64,000 bases of DNA from Simiduia curdlanivorans (GTDB taxonomy: Bacteria > Pseudomonadota > Gammaproteobacteria > Pseudomonadales > Cellvibrionaceae), in contig NZ_JAUFQG010000006.1 of the NCBI RefSeq assembly GCF_030409605.1, positions 1 to 64,000 of the forward strand, in the 5' to 3' direction. The notes under the pieces were generated by a model, which was not told where the DNA came from, made no database searches, and saw only the letters and a program-made list of their open reading frames with translations. Shown piece after piece: positions 37,001 through 44,162 of this stretch; position 1 is the stretch's first letter; each line of letters begins with the position of its first letter. The position numbers and the translations under genes are program-made.

Positions 37001-39162
37001 TCACTCAAATTACCGGCGGCGTGGTCAGTATTTCTGGCGGCCAAGTGGTGGCCCGTATTGCACCGGGGGAAACCTTTACCTCCGCTTGGTTTGATATTCC
37101 AGTGCCAGAGGCAGCCCCAGATTTGGTAAACCTCGTGTTGGATATTGATAAATACCGCTACCACACCGGCCGTACCACCGCCGTTATTATCGAAGGCTCG
37201 GGTACTCGCCAATCTGTTTCGCTCACTGAAACCGAATACTTGGGCGCCGTCACGTTGGTCAGCCCGGCACTCAGTTTTGGGGGTCAAGAAGCGATTACAG
37301 TACAGGGGCAAGCGCGCAATCGAGAAACCGGCTTGGCCAACCCCAACGTACCCTTGTCGTTGGTATTCAGCGTCGACGGATTTGAGAAAACCGCCTACGT
37401 CAGTACCGATATCGATGGCAACTTTAGTTACCAGTTTGCGCCGCAAGGCGTGGCCGGTCGCTATAGCGTCACAGCGCTTCACCCTGATAGTTTAAGCAGA
37501 GAAGCACAAGCCGAGTTCGTGGTGCAAACCGGTAAGGTCACACCGTCACAGGTTACTGTTCAGGTGCCGCGTAACTACCAACAAAAAGTGCCGGTAAAAG
37601 TAGTTGCCGGTAAAGCAACACCGCTCACCCAAGTGCAGCTTGTTGCTGTACCTGCACCTGGTGAAACTGAGCTCGCTATTCCAGCGGGTATTGCCCAGCA
37701 ATTTGCCACGCCAATCAGTATTGCGCCGGAAAAAACCGGTTACGTAAATCTGTACTTCAGCGGTGACAACAGCGCACCAGAAAACGGTGAAATGTATTTT
37801 GAAGTGCGCGCCAATACCGATGTGTCAAACCAACAGGTATTGGGTAGTGTGCGCGTTAACTACACGTTGGCGGAGTCACGGCCTGCATTGGCGGCCAAGC
37901 CCGCCTTTGTTGAAACCGGTGTAGGGCTAGCAAAAACCGTTACCGAAACCTTTACCTTAACCAATAAAGGCTTGGATGTTTTACAAAACGGCAGCCTTGT
38001 CTTGCAAAACGCCCAAGGTGGCGCGGCGCCAAGCTGGGGCTTTATCAGTTCACCTACACAAATAGGCGATCTTGCTGTGGGCCAGTCCACCCAAGTAGAG
38101 CTTACCTTCAAGCCCACGGCATCTGTGCCACAAGATAACTATGAGTTCCGCATAATTGTACAAAGCGACAATGCCCCAGACTTCACGGTGCAAGCTTTCG
38201 CGACGGTTGTTTCCTCTGAGGTGGGCAATGCCTTCTTCCACGCCGCCGATATCTACACGGCTACCTTGGATAACAACAACGAGCCGATTCCGGGGCTTGC
38301 GGGCACAAAAATCGAGTTGCAAAACGAGCTCTTGTTAAATCTAAAATACACCCTATCAACCAATGCACAAGGCGAAGCGTTGTTTAGCAATTTGCCCGCT
38401 GGTCGCTACAGCTATAGGGCCAGTGCCTTCGATCACGACAGCGTTAGCGGCCGGGTTTGGGTTAAGCCTGGATTAACGCAAACCGAAGATGTCTTTCTTA
38501 TGAACCGCTTGGTAACCGTCGAGTGGGACGTGCGCGAAATAACCTTAGAAGATCGCTATGAGATAACACTCTCAGCAGTTTTTGAAACCAATGTACCGGT
38601 TGCGGTAGTGATGCTAGATCCACTCAGCATTAATCTACCCACCATGCGCAAAGGCGATATTTTCTACGGTGAACTTAGCGTAACTAACTACGGTTTAATT
38701 CGCGCCGACAATGTAAAAACCTCACTGCCTAGCGGCAATGACTACGTGCGCTTTGAGTTTTTAAATGAGGTACCTGAAGCGCTGGCGGCCGGTGAAGTGT
38801 TCTTTATTCCTTACCGTATTCACGCGCAAAAAGATTTCGATCCCGATGCGGATGCTGACACCAGCGGCGGCGGCAGTTGCGGTTTTAGCGCGGCGGCCCA
38901 AGTCACCTACGAGAGTAAGTGTGCTAACGGCAGCCAAGTGCCGGGCGGCACTGGAACCCAATGGCATTACTCCAATAGCACCAGCTGCGGAAGCAGTGGC
39001 GGTGGTGGTGGTGGTGGCCCAAGTTACACCTACTACCCACGTCATCCCGGCACGGGCGGTGGTTTCCGCGCGCCTGGTGGTGTAGCAGTGGGTGGCGAAG
39101 AGCAAGCCTGTGTAGCGCCGCCACTTTGCCCAACGTGTAACGAATCGCGTAACAAAAACTAA
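25033..39162 (+). CDS. giant exported repeat protein (4709 residues)
   Basis: A very large protein with a signal peptide (about 1-23; SFVLLALVFSMSLSADN). Residues about 40-2280 are seven glycine-rich modules with GGGAIKIIADTLTVDGTI, GAGAGGSIWLN and GGGRIAIYY, probably beta-helical. From about 2290 there are Ig-like and FN3-like domains (for example TVGLNWAAYNEF), later CARDB-like and carboxypeptidase-regulatory-like domains (NAQGEALFSNLPAGRYSYRA, about 4440). The end is Gly/Ser-rich with a run of seven Gly and several Cys (ACVAPPLCPTC). No autotransporter barrel, LPXTG or PEP-CTERM motif is visible. The RHS gene starts 36 bp downstream. I infer a surface adhesin or stalk; no family name can be supported for the whole. 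Confidence 0.8.
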   Translation: MLNQILNRSFVLLALVFSMSLSADNLLINSDTVISASDTTYDGHIVTINGATVTIEGFHTFAELHLINSAVLTHAPAVEGQHVGIDVTANTIVIDKNSKIDVTGKGYLPNSSISTSGSGSHGGAAGAAEGRTTNPLYGSLHEPQAFGIGGRNGSSPDGDEKNRRGGGAIKIIADTLTVDGTIAADGLDRSSGIDGAGAGGSIWLNVGLLRTTSASFNYRVHANGGNGYHSTSAGAGGGRIAIYYDTLETFAMGGYVITQGGNGLQYGSPGSVFSQNKQTGAQELRFASRHDPEKVATFDLTGDYRNYNLLVVGVNVNAHDVTLGSAYFGSSNYSPNIYLNNIVVDNLAIDTSGHVTSAGSINITSSFDFDRAQVASMKTWSLPANKDLVVDNFIYEMQGDEVWDSLIIQNTGKVTHSVGALTDSGADGVVLSATSIHVKSGASIDVSGKGALPNAEVSTSGSGSHGGAAGTVAERTTNPLYGSLHEPQAFGIGGRNDSSPDGDEKSRRGGGAIKIIADTLTVDGTIAADGLDRSSGIDGAGAGGSIWLNVGLLRTTSASFNYRVHANGGNGYHSTSAGAGGGRIAIYYDTLETFAMGGYVIAQGGNGLQYGSPGSVFSQNKQTGAQELRFASRHDPEKVATFDLTGDYRNYNLLVVGVNVNAHDVTLGSAYFGSSNYSPNIYLNNIVVDNLAIDTSGHVTSAGSINITSSFDFDRAQVASMKTWSLPANKDLVVDNFIYEMQGDEVWDSLIIQNTGKVTHSVGALTDSGADGVVLNATSIHVKSGASIDVSGKGALPNAEVSTSGSGSHGGAAGTVAERTTNPLYGSLHEPQAFGIGGRNDSSPDGDEKNRRGGGAIKIIADTLTVDGTIAADGLDRSSGIDGAGAGGSIWLNVGLLRTTSASFNYRVHANGGNGYHSTSAGAGGGRIAIYYDTLETFAMGGYVIAQGGNGLQYGAPGSVFSQNKQTGAQELRFASRHDPEKVATFDITGNYRDYDLLIIGVNVDAHDASFGSAYFGSSNYATNVNLSNISVDSLAIDTIGRITSTGLVSIAVNFNFDRALVPSMKNWSLPAGKTLVVDNFTYEMQGDETWDSVTVQNAGKITHAIGATTNTGAEGVVLTAQTIVVKAGASIDVTGKGHWPNEDVTNGGAGSHGGAAAYYEGRTSNLVYGDYKEPTHYGVGGRYLNSENPHAYNTRGGGSIKVVADTLTLDGLITANGGSYATTASGTGAGGSIWLDIGTLRTDVISNTTRVTAKGGQSNTGPAGGGGRVAVYFDAVEGINVATQMFAEGGVSHNYHIQYGSPGTVYSKNKITNEQALRFENIGAAIDRLPTLDLSGDYTGIDLTISGIQAYLHDITFKDFTAARNAVIGSGSGVVMSGIMKSTSATVQSMANWVLSVNKDLVVDNFTYEMQGDETWDSVTVQNAGKITHAIGATTNAGAEGVVLTADTIDIKAGASIDVTGKGHWPNEDVTNGGAGSHGGAAAYYEGRTSNLVYGDYKEPTHYGVGGRYLNSENPHAYNTRGGGSIKVVADTLTLDGLITANGGSYATTASGTGAGGSIWLDIGTLRTDVISNTTRVTAKGGQSNTGPAGGGGRVAVYFDAVEGINVATQMFAEGGVSHNYHIQYGSPGTVYSKNKITNEQALRFENIGAAIDRLPTLDLSGDYTGIDLTISGIQAYLHDITFKDFTAARNAVIGSGSGVVMSGIMKSTSATVQSMANWVLSVNKDLVVDNFTYEMQGDETWDSVTVQNAGKITHAIGATTNAGAEGVVLTADTIDIKAGASIDVTGKGHWPNEDVTNGGAGSHGGAAAYYEGRTSNLVYGDYKEPTHYGVGGRYLNSENPHAYNTRGGGSIKVVADTLTLDGLITANGGSYATTASGTGAGGSIWLDIGTLRTDVISNTTRVTAKGGQSNTGPAGGGGRVAVYFDAVEGINVATQMFAEGGVSHNYHIQYGSPGTVYSKNKITNEQALRFENIGAAIDRLPTLDLSGDYTGIDLTISGIQAYLHDITFKDFTAARNAVIGSGSGVVMSGIMKSTSATVQSMANWVLSVNKDLVVDNFTYEMQGDETWDSVTVQNAGKITHAIGATTNAGAEGVVLTADAIDIKAGAYIDVSGKGRLPNAEVTNGGSGSYGGLAALLSGSTTNAVFGEERTPMHFGVGGRNKNLPDGDQYNVRGGGAIKLVSDQLIVDGYLKADGSRYASYTEGAGSGGSIWINTGLLSTSRISKDSRISANGGNGNVKPGGGGGRIAVFYDSLTGITNDGYVAALGGNGGSGAGTVYWELKESAPFVIDTNLPSVSNAEVSSIEIRFNVAIDTLTFDVSDLSLRDELSNPIPITSLNSIASNRYELVLSEPLAEGNYQLTVGPDLFAANGRGMDQDKDGIELEIDQDVFIQNFAIDRSAPEAITVNYALAPVVNTLKQRAITLAGSRDVGSSIWVNGNLLVAAGNSSWSTSYNLVEGDSTLSVTARDQAGNESTPISMLFNVDSVKPTVSSVLPSGSVNQQPNAITIAANDNGSGLSLSGSSVIVTRNNVSVAGQLTLTGNTYSFVPAGSFLEGSYQVAVQLADQRGNISNLQLFSFSLDLTPPPAPVINAFPAVTSVNQYQFTGVRQANTAILLNGNQVIASSSATAWSYTANLVEGDNTLKFSAKDLAGNVSTETTATIRFDNTAPGMVPLTVNVNGSGTTVGLNWAAYNEFVNGNDIDTYLIYIQSTPFADISFLTPKFNVPASTKNFELTNLERATEFYVAVVAQDKSGLKLTNVLAQAATPKDIQAPDDISSLAVVSGANSLALQWLPSLNSAADLASYQVSINDAVAGLRTVTINLADLADPAAAVVFNVTDLQAASANQIKVVAVDNDGNQSVGLTNPGVTWLVNPQPLSADAISGQIKYLWPANSVFSSVKHYALYVETSNFGDVSGLTPKLTVAKGSAGASTVQAALAGLSNGTEYFAAVVTVNASNGFSPFVVTTSATPADDTEGPIISAVNYRQNATLLNLAAAPTITAAGDWEVTASDTGGVARIEFYIDGQAQGSVFTASSGVYKKAINPQQLSEGNHTFTVIAVDSWDNKTTQDFVVDLALAAPPVPSLTKPASYLLTNEPLLQIAGTSVVGAEVQVFNNGVAVGNKETIDSQGKFIGQLTLSEGDNLLTLVANYQGRVATSAASAPRSVRLDSKLPNAPIGLTATAADAGQVHLSWSKVVNNDSLNQVVGYNLYRATQDFSVVSDVGVVKINSQLITGTTRTDMPASDDQYVYRASTVNQAGTESALSSAATVTVDSTPPKAISVSYESAGKVDEATGRFAPGLVAIEVEFSEPLRNKPYFALVPNGGVPLVVTLTKSFSDERLYSGQLTIETSTPSGIAYTVLSAHDVAGNRGSQVEQGAQLLIDTQGPDVALLALNPGEPLKVDAQDGLLVAIALHLKDDTGNGQMPLLIPTLDGQVIEAYAAGVSLTKAAESELGAPIWQGDITLPNSAGLDEFGSPLVQTLSFLYSAQDDLQNVSEKIQGDYRFQVYQGDLPPLDVPTNLQATAQPDGKVALDWKPVAGAASYAVYRKQKGVGEFSLLEEVTLPSAQDLPDADHTYLYAVASVRAENEQRAESAQSAPVEVNADRVAPAAPSNFSLELNGAGIVARWLAPTTDALGQQENLSELRYQLYRLPLAEGESADAAYLEGQSPLQQGIPELIALDKTPNELEHSYLVTAVDKAGNESVPSATVYLNFDLLPVNQLQVRLADQGFPQLSWQHAGASIESFDVFEGADDALVALNTSPVIHVGNPAGFTDAAYNGGQASRGANMDRRYSVTALDNTGASSLASSILLPALSTQLTLGQDGQEQQLQRGVMNTVNYRVLNKGHTEAQAVRLIATVNDKGSLREHQSELFGIAPGGFADVSLVIGGFANLEGYAAVDLRLEQTPQPGQAVIIEQTTDMVVTDASLFTSLETDTFIRGGVGRARFVIENTSSVETEILLARDNGNQSSNEVRFSLLDSNENVLSTFPVTQITGGVVSISGGQVVARIAPGETFTSAWFDIPVPEAAPDLVNLVLDIDKYRYHTGRTTAVIIEGSGTRQSVSLTETEYLGAVTLVSPALSFGGQEAITVQGQARNRETGLANPNVPLSLVFSVDGFEKTAYVSTDIDGNFSYQFAPQGVAGRYSVTALHPDSLSREAQAEFVVQTGKVTPSQVTVQVPRNYQQKVPVKVVAGKATPLTQVQLVAVPAPGETELAIPAGIAQQFATPISIAPEKTGYVNLYFSGDNSAPENGEMYFEVRANTDVSNQQVLGSVRVNYTLAESRPALAAKPAFVETGVGLAKTVTETFTLTNKGLDVLQNGSLVLQNAQGGAAPSWGFISSPTQIGDLAVGQSTQVELTFKPTASVPQDNYEFRIIVQSDNAPDFTVQAFATVVSSEVGNAFFHAADIYTATLDNNNEPIPGLAGTKIELQNELLLNLKYTLSTNAQGEALFSNLPAGRYSYRASAFDHDSVSGRVWVKPGLTQTEDVFLMNRLVTVEWDVREITLEDRYEITLSAVFETNVPVAVVMLDPLSINLPTMRKGDIFYGELSVTNYGLIRADNVKTSLPSGNDYVRFEFLNEVPEALAAGEVFFIPYRIHAQKDFDPDADADTSGGGSCGFSAAAQVTYESKCANGSQVPGGTGTQWHYSNSTSCGSSGGGGGGGPSYTYYPRHPGTGGGFRAPGGVAVGGEEQACVAPPLCPTCNESRNKN
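26200..28263 (+). repeat. 1032-bp tandem repeats (type A) inside the giant gene
   Basis: The anchor GTCGATAAC recurs at 26200, 27232 and 28264, a period of exactly 1032 bp (344 codons). A first related unit lies before 26200, with the shared part beginning near 25372. The copies are nearly identical at DNA level, with only scattered base changes, until about 27990, where the last copy diverges. Confidence 0.93.
28264..31197 (+). repeat. 978-bp tandem repeats (type B) inside the giant gene
   Basis: The anchor recurs at 28264, 29242, 30220 and 31198, a period of exactly 978 bp (326 codons). The copies at 29242-30219 and 30220-31197 look identical base for base as far as I can read; the first differs slightly near its start. 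A final divergent unit runs from 31198 to about 31880. Confidence 0.93.
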
Positions 39163-39197
39163 TTAGCGGCCGGTGCAAAAGCGCCGGCGCTGGATCT

Positions 39198-42100
39198 ATG
39201 CGTGTAAACCAAAAGACTTTGCAGATGATTAACACAATGAAGAAATTTTTAGCCACCACGTTCACCAACGCAGTTTCACAACTGATGCCTAGGTTGGTGT
39301 TAACAGGCTGCATCAGTTTGCTGGGCGCGAGTTCAGCATGGGCCATGCCCGCCATTGTGCAAGATAACCGTGCGCCGGATGTGGTTACCGGCAGTAACCG
39401 CGAAGATTTTCAAGATATGCATGTGAAATCGCCCGCGGGGGAACTGCGCGTTACCCGTCGCTGGGTGCACGATCACTGGGAGTGGAATAGCCGTTGGCGC
39501 GATTTGAAATTTTTTGGCAAAGCGCAAGACGTTTTAACTTACTTGAAAACCGGCGAATACGCTGATGCGTCAAAAATTGAGAAGGTTATCAGTGCTGGTT
39601 CTGGTTCGGTAAGCGGCGGAGGTGGCGTAGCTCTGCTGCGCAGCTCTTATTTGATTCTCCATGCCGATGAATTGTTTATACCCGCGGGTTTAAGTAATTG
39701 GGATAACCAACTTAAGTACTCTATTTCATTAGGTGATACAGGCTACGTCTGGCGTGACCGTCAGGGTAACAGCGCCCAGTACGATAAAGACGGCCGTATT
39801 ACGTCCTACAGCGATCGCAATGGCGTTGTTACCACTGTGGTACGCAACGCCGCCCAAGATATCATCAACGTGCAAGATGGGCAGGGCAACACGCTCATCA
39901 CCTACCATTGGCAACAAGACCCCAATACCGTGGGTTTAACCGATGCCGACGGCGCGGCCATCGAACCCCGTAATCGCATTACACACATTGAAGATAGAGA
40001 CGGCCGCACGGTAACGTACAGCTATGACGATACCCGTGGCGGTTTACTTACTAGCGCGACCGATACCCGCGGTAAAGTTTGGACCTACAATTATTCGGCA
40101 AGTAATCAATTCACTGGGCAAACTGATCCACTTGGAAAAGAAACCAAGTACGGTTTTGGTGCTAAAAATACACTGAAATCTCGCTTCAATGCTGACGGCG
40201 TGGGTAGCAGCTATAGCACCGGTTACGACAGTGAACAGGAGCTCTTTTACGTCACCAAGCGCGATGGTGCAGGTACGGTAACGGAAACCTGGTACAACGG
40301 TTACGGTCTGCCAGAAAGGCGCGATATTCAAGGTGAAACCCAGTTTACGGCGGAGTATGTATTATCCCAAGATATAGATCATTTTACCCAATTCGGCCGA
40401 GGTAAAGGCACGAGCGCCGCCACGGCGAATTACACTCCCACACTAAAAGCAACCAGCGGCGCAAGCTCAAGTAGTGGCGGCGGCGGTAGCGTGACTATAA
40501 ATCAGGCCGGCCCCAACTATGTGGTATATGGCATTCACACCGACGCGCGCGGCAACAAAACTAAAACCACCTACGACATGTGGCAAAACCCGCTCAAAGT
40601 GGAATACGCCGATGGCAGTAAAACCAGCACCAGCTTTAACACACATTTTTCAGTACCTAAGCAATATACCGATGAGCGCGGCATCATCACCGAATACACC
40701 TACGATGACAAAGGAAACTTGCTGGCCCTAACCGAAGCCAAAGGCTTACCCGAGCAGCGCATTACCCGCTACGAATACACACCCGAAGGTTATCTCTCAA
40801 AGCTCATCAGTGGCGAGTCGTCCTTAGGCAATACGCCCTTAGCCGTTACCCAATGGTATTACGACAGCTTCGGCAATGTTGCAAAAGTGATTGATCCGCT
40901 TGAGCATGAAACCCTCTATGGCGATTACAACGCCCTAGGGCAATGGCGCACCATGACTGACGCCAATGGCAAAATCTGGACCCGCAGCTACGACGCCGCG
41001 GGCAATTTATTGGCTGATTTAAACCCCGCCGGGCGCGGCACGCTGTACAGCTATAACGACGCCGGCCATCTCACTAAAATTACCTTGGCCAGTGGCAAAT
41101 TCTTTACCCTCACGCACAACGCCGCGGGCTTACCCTTATCGGTGACCGACAACGCCGGTAACGCGCAGGTTTTAACCTACGATAAAGCCAACCGCGTCAC
41201 CACCGTTACCGACCCGAACAGCAGTAAAATGCAATTGGTGTTTGACGACCAAGGCCGGTTAAAAACCCAAATCGATGGCGAGCAAAATGCCACCGAATTT
41301 AGCTACGAAACCCAACTGTTAAAAACCGTACAAACGCCGGGCTTTAGCACCAGCTCAGAGTACGACAAACGCCAGCGCCCGGTGCAACAGACCCAAGTGG
41401 CCAATGGCAAAAGTCAGTTGCGTAAAACCCAGTTCGATTTAGCCGGCAACCCCAAGGCTTGGTTAGATGCCAATAACAAATTATCTGAAACCCTGTACGA
41501 CAATCTAGGTCGCATTAAAACCAGTATCGATGCCAACCTCGGTCGCACTGAATTTGATTACGACGCGCGCGATAATTTAATAAAAGTCACCGATCCAGAA
41601 GGGCGCATCACCCAATACACCTATACCCTGCGCGATGAATTAGAAAGCGAAACCAAGCACAACTTTATTGGCACCGATATCAAGCGCAGCTACAGCTACG
41701 ACGCCAATGGCAACCTCATCACTGCCATCACACCTAATAAAGAAAAGCAGGTGTACAGCTACGATGATCAAAACCGACTAGTAAAGCGCGAAGTCTTTGC
41801 CCAGCAAGACCTCTCGCAGCCGGTGAAGGTGATTGCCTATCATTTTAACGCCAAAGATCAGTACACCGGTTACAGCCAGCAGGCCGGCGCCGATACAGAG
41901 CACGCCACCGCCGACATTCAAGCCTTAAGTGAAACTTACACCTACACAGCGCTAGACCAAATTGCCACGGTAAGCGTTAACCTGGGCGCCTTCAGCAAAA
42001 CTTACAGCTACACCTATCACCCCAATGGCTTGAAGAAAACCTACACCAACCCAGAGGGCATTACCTACACCTACCAATACAACGGCAACAACCAACTGGT

Positions 42101-43484
42101 GAGTGTGGCCATTCCCGGTGAAGGCCAAATGGCCTGGACCAACTTCCAATGGCTGGCGCCACAAACGGTGGTGTTGCCCGGCGGCATTAAAATCAACAGC
42201 GTGTACGATGGCCTGTTGCGCTTAGAAGAGCGGCAATTAATTGATGCCGCTGAAAACGCCATTGCTAAAGCCAATTACAGTTTTGATGGCGAAAATAATA
42301 TTACCGCCATCAAAACCGAACACGGCGACTACAATTACGGCTATGACGACCTCTACCGCTTAACCAGTGCCGACTACCCCAGCACCAGCCCCTATGCTGA
42401 TGAAAGCTTTGAATACGACGGCGTAGGCAACCGGTTAAAACGCATTGTTAATGGTGAAACCAGCGAGAGCAGCATTAACGAACACAACCAGTTAATGAGC
42501 ATCACCGGTGCCGATGCCGCTACCTTTACCTACAACAACAACGGCCACACGGTACAAGAAGTGCGCGCCGGTGTGACCACCCATTTTACCTATAACGCCG
42601 AAGAGCGTTTGATTGCGGTGAGTAAAAATGGCACTGAGGTAGGTCGCTATGTGTTAAACCCCTACGGTCAGCGCATTCAAAAAATAACAGCCACCGGCAC
42701 CACCTATTTTTTATATAACGACAACGGTATGGCGGGGGAGTATTCCGCCACCGGTGCGTTAATAAAGGAATACCATTTTAATCCACAGTCACCGTGGATG
42801 ACCGAGCCGCTGTTTCAGCGCACGGCGGATAATCAGGTGTATTACTATCAAAATGATCACCTCGGTTCGCCACAGAAAATGTTTGATAAGAGTGGCGCGG
42901 TGGCGTGGGAAGCTCGCTGGAGTGCCTTTGGTGAGGTGAGTGTGCTGGGTGGCAATGTGGCGGAAAATGCGCTGCGGTTTCCGGGGCAGTATGCGGATCC
43001 TGAATCAGGACTCTATCAGAATTATTTTCGGGATTATTCTAGTGGGTTGGGGAGGTATTTGGAATCTGATCCGATTGGGTTGTTGGGGGGGGTTAATACT
43101 TTCGGTTATAGCTATGGCAATCCAATTAATTTGTCGGATTTTGATGGAAAACATCCAGCAGCGATAGTTATTGTTGTTGCTAGAATTGCGATCGTTGGTT
43201 GGAAGAAATATAAAGACTATAAAAAGTATAAAAAGCACATGATTCGTACATGCAATTTGATATACAAAGCGTACAAAGCGGCGCAGCTTGCTAACGGATT
43301 AAAAGGTTCGTCTTGTGAGTTCCGAAGAGATAATGCTAAAAAGGAATGGGAAGGCAGAAAGTTGTATATTCAGTTGAATTGCGACTCACATATCCCTACT
43401 AAAGTTGATCACCCGAAGGCTGCAAGGCAGGCCAAGCAAAAATACGATAACCTTAATAAAAAGTGTCCCGATTGTAATGGATAA
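39198..43484 (+). CDS. RHS/YD-repeat protein with variable C-terminal (toxin-like) tip
   Basis: A 1428-residue protein. A signal peptide follows either ATG 39198 or, more probably, ATG 39237 (MKKFLATTF ... LLGASSAWA); no strong Shine-Dalgarno decides. YD repeats run from about 190 to 1250 (for example TRSYDAAGNLLADL, YSYNDAGHLTKI). The RHS core signature follows: YYQNDHLGSPQKMFD, YQNYFRDYSSGLGRYLESDPIG and NPINLSDFDG (to about 1315). The last roughly 113 residues are unrelated, basic and AT-richer in codon use, ending with CDSHIPTKVDHPKA and CPDC. This is the layout of polymorphic toxins: a conserved shell that encloses a swappable tip. The gene overlaps the next start by 8 bp. Confidence 0.9.
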   Translation: MRVNQKTLQMINTMKKFLATTFTNAVSQLMPRLVLTGCISLLGASSAWAMPAIVQDNRAPDVVTGSNREDFQDMHVKSPAGELRVTRRWVHDHWEWNSRWRDLKFFGKAQDVLTYLKTGEYADASKIEKVISAGSGSVSGGGGVALLRSSYLILHADELFIPAGLSNWDNQLKYSISLGDTGYVWRDRQGNSAQYDKDGRITSYSDRNGVVTTVVRNAAQDIINVQDGQGNTLITYHWQQDPNTVGLTDADGAAIEPRNRITHIEDRDGRTVTYSYDDTRGGLLTSATDTRGKVWTYNYSASNQFTGQTDPLGKETKYGFGAKNTLKSRFNADGVGSSYSTGYDSEQELFYVTKRDGAGTVTETWYNGYGLPERRDIQGETQFTAEYVLSQDIDHFTQFGRGKGTSAATANYTPTLKATSGASSSSGGGGSVTINQAGPNYVVYGIHTDARGNKTKTTYDMWQNPLKVEYADGSKTSTSFNTHFSVPKQYTDERGIITEYTYDDKGNLLALTEAKGLPEQRITRYEYTPEGYLSKLISGESSLGNTPLAVTQWYYDSFGNVAKVIDPLEHETLYGDYNALGQWRTMTDANGKIWTRSYDAAGNLLADLNPAGRGTLYSYNDAGHLTKITLASGKFFTLTHNAAGLPLSVTDNAGNAQVLTYDKANRVTTVTDPNSSKMQLVFDDQGRLKTQIDGEQNATEFSYETQLLKTVQTPGFSTSSEYDKRQRPVQQTQVANGKSQLRKTQFDLAGNPKAWLDANNKLSETLYDNLGRIKTSIDANLGRTEFDYDARDNLIKVTDPEGRITQYTYTLRDELESETKHNFIGTDIKRSYSYDANGNLITAITPNKEKQVYSYDDQNRLVKREVFAQQDLSQPVKVIAYHFNAKDQYTGYSQQAGADTEHATADIQALSETYTYTALDQIATVSVNLGAFSKTYSYTYHPNGLKKTYTNPEGITYTYQYNGNNQLVSVAIPGEGQMAWTNFQWLAPQTVVLPGGIKINSVYDGLLRLEERQLIDAAENAIAKANYSFDGENNITAIKTEHGDYNYGYDDLYRLTSADYPSTSPYADESFEYDGVGNRLKRIVNGETSESSINEHNQLMSITGADAATFTYNNNGHTVQEVRAGVTTHFTYNAEERLIAVSKNGTEVGRYVLNPYGQRIQKITATGTTYFLYNDNGMAGEYSATGALIKEYHFNPQSPWMTEPLFQRTADNQVYYYQNDHLGSPQKMFDKSGAVAWEARWSAFGEVSVLGGNVAENALRFPGQYADPESGLYQNYFRDYSSGLGRYLESDPIGLLGGVNTFGYSYGNPINLSDFDGKHPAAIVIVVARIAIVGWKKYKDYKKYKKHMIRTCNLIYKAYKAAQLANGLKGSSCEFRRDNAKKEWEGRKLYIQLNCDSHIPTKVDHPKAARQAKQKYDNLNKKCPDCNG

Positions 43485-44130
43485 GAAAACTTTAAAATTC
43501 ATTGAGCTGCTGCGATCATTGGAAGCTGAGTTCAACCAGGTAGATATAGAGAAAGCTAAACAATGGCTTGGAGGGTTTTTCGAGCCGAATGATTTTCGAA
43601 TATCTCGAATAATCCCATCGATGAGGATGGAACTTAATGATGACGAATATGCATTTGAGATTTGTCACGCGATCAATGAGTCGGATATAGAGAATATTCT
43701 TCGGATTGATAACTGTTACCTTGGGTGCTACCTCGCAGCGGCATACATTTATTTTAATGCGCGCAGACCATTATTTGGGGATTCCGATCTTCTGGCATTT
43801 TTTGTGCTCGCAAAAACCATACAGAATTTCAAAAAAATGCAACTCCAATCATTGGCGGTAGGCTTTGTCGAATCTGAGGCGGATGATGATAGTACTGTTA
43901 GTGTTAGTCATATAGTTTGTGCAAAATTTTCTCTATTTATACTTCGAGAAATGTTGGAAATGCCTCCTTGTAATTCATTTGATGCAAAGACTATTGGTTT
44001 GGCTTCTCTTGGTGATGTGACTTATTTAAGTGGTGAGGAACTTTGGAGTGCTTTTTCCCAAATTTTTTCTCATAATTATGATAATAAGGTTTCTGAGTTA
44101 ATCAAGACTGGTCAGGAAGTATTTGTTTAG
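43477..44130 (+). CDS. acidic protein overlapping the RHS gene, candidate immunity protein
   Basis: A 217-residue, mostly helical, acidic protein without signal peptide or membrane segment. I recognise no family. The ATG at 43477 lies inside the RHS stop (ATGGATAA), so translation is probably coupled; the open frame could start earlier, but that would run through the RHS tip. A small cytoplasmic gene directly after an RHS tip, with similarly AT-rich composition, is the usual place of the cognate immunity gene. The function is inferred from position only. Confidence 0.6.
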   Translation: MDKKTLKFIELLRSLEAEFNQVDIEKAKQWLGGFFEPNDFRISRIIPSMRMELNDDEYAFEICHAINESDIENILRIDNCYLGCYLAAAYIYFNARRPLFGDSDLLAFFVLAKTIQNFKKMQLQSLAVGFVESEADDDSTVSVSHIVCAKFSLFILREMLEMPPCNSFDAKTIGLASLGDVTYLSGEELWSAFSQIFSHNYDNKVSELIKTGQEVFV

Positions 44131-44162
44131 AAAATTAATGCAAAAAAATGGGAAGAACAAAT

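Noticed and set aside
36961..37482. 173-codon antisense frame within the giant gene
   Set aside because: It is the complement of a region with strong sense coding signal and has no start context.
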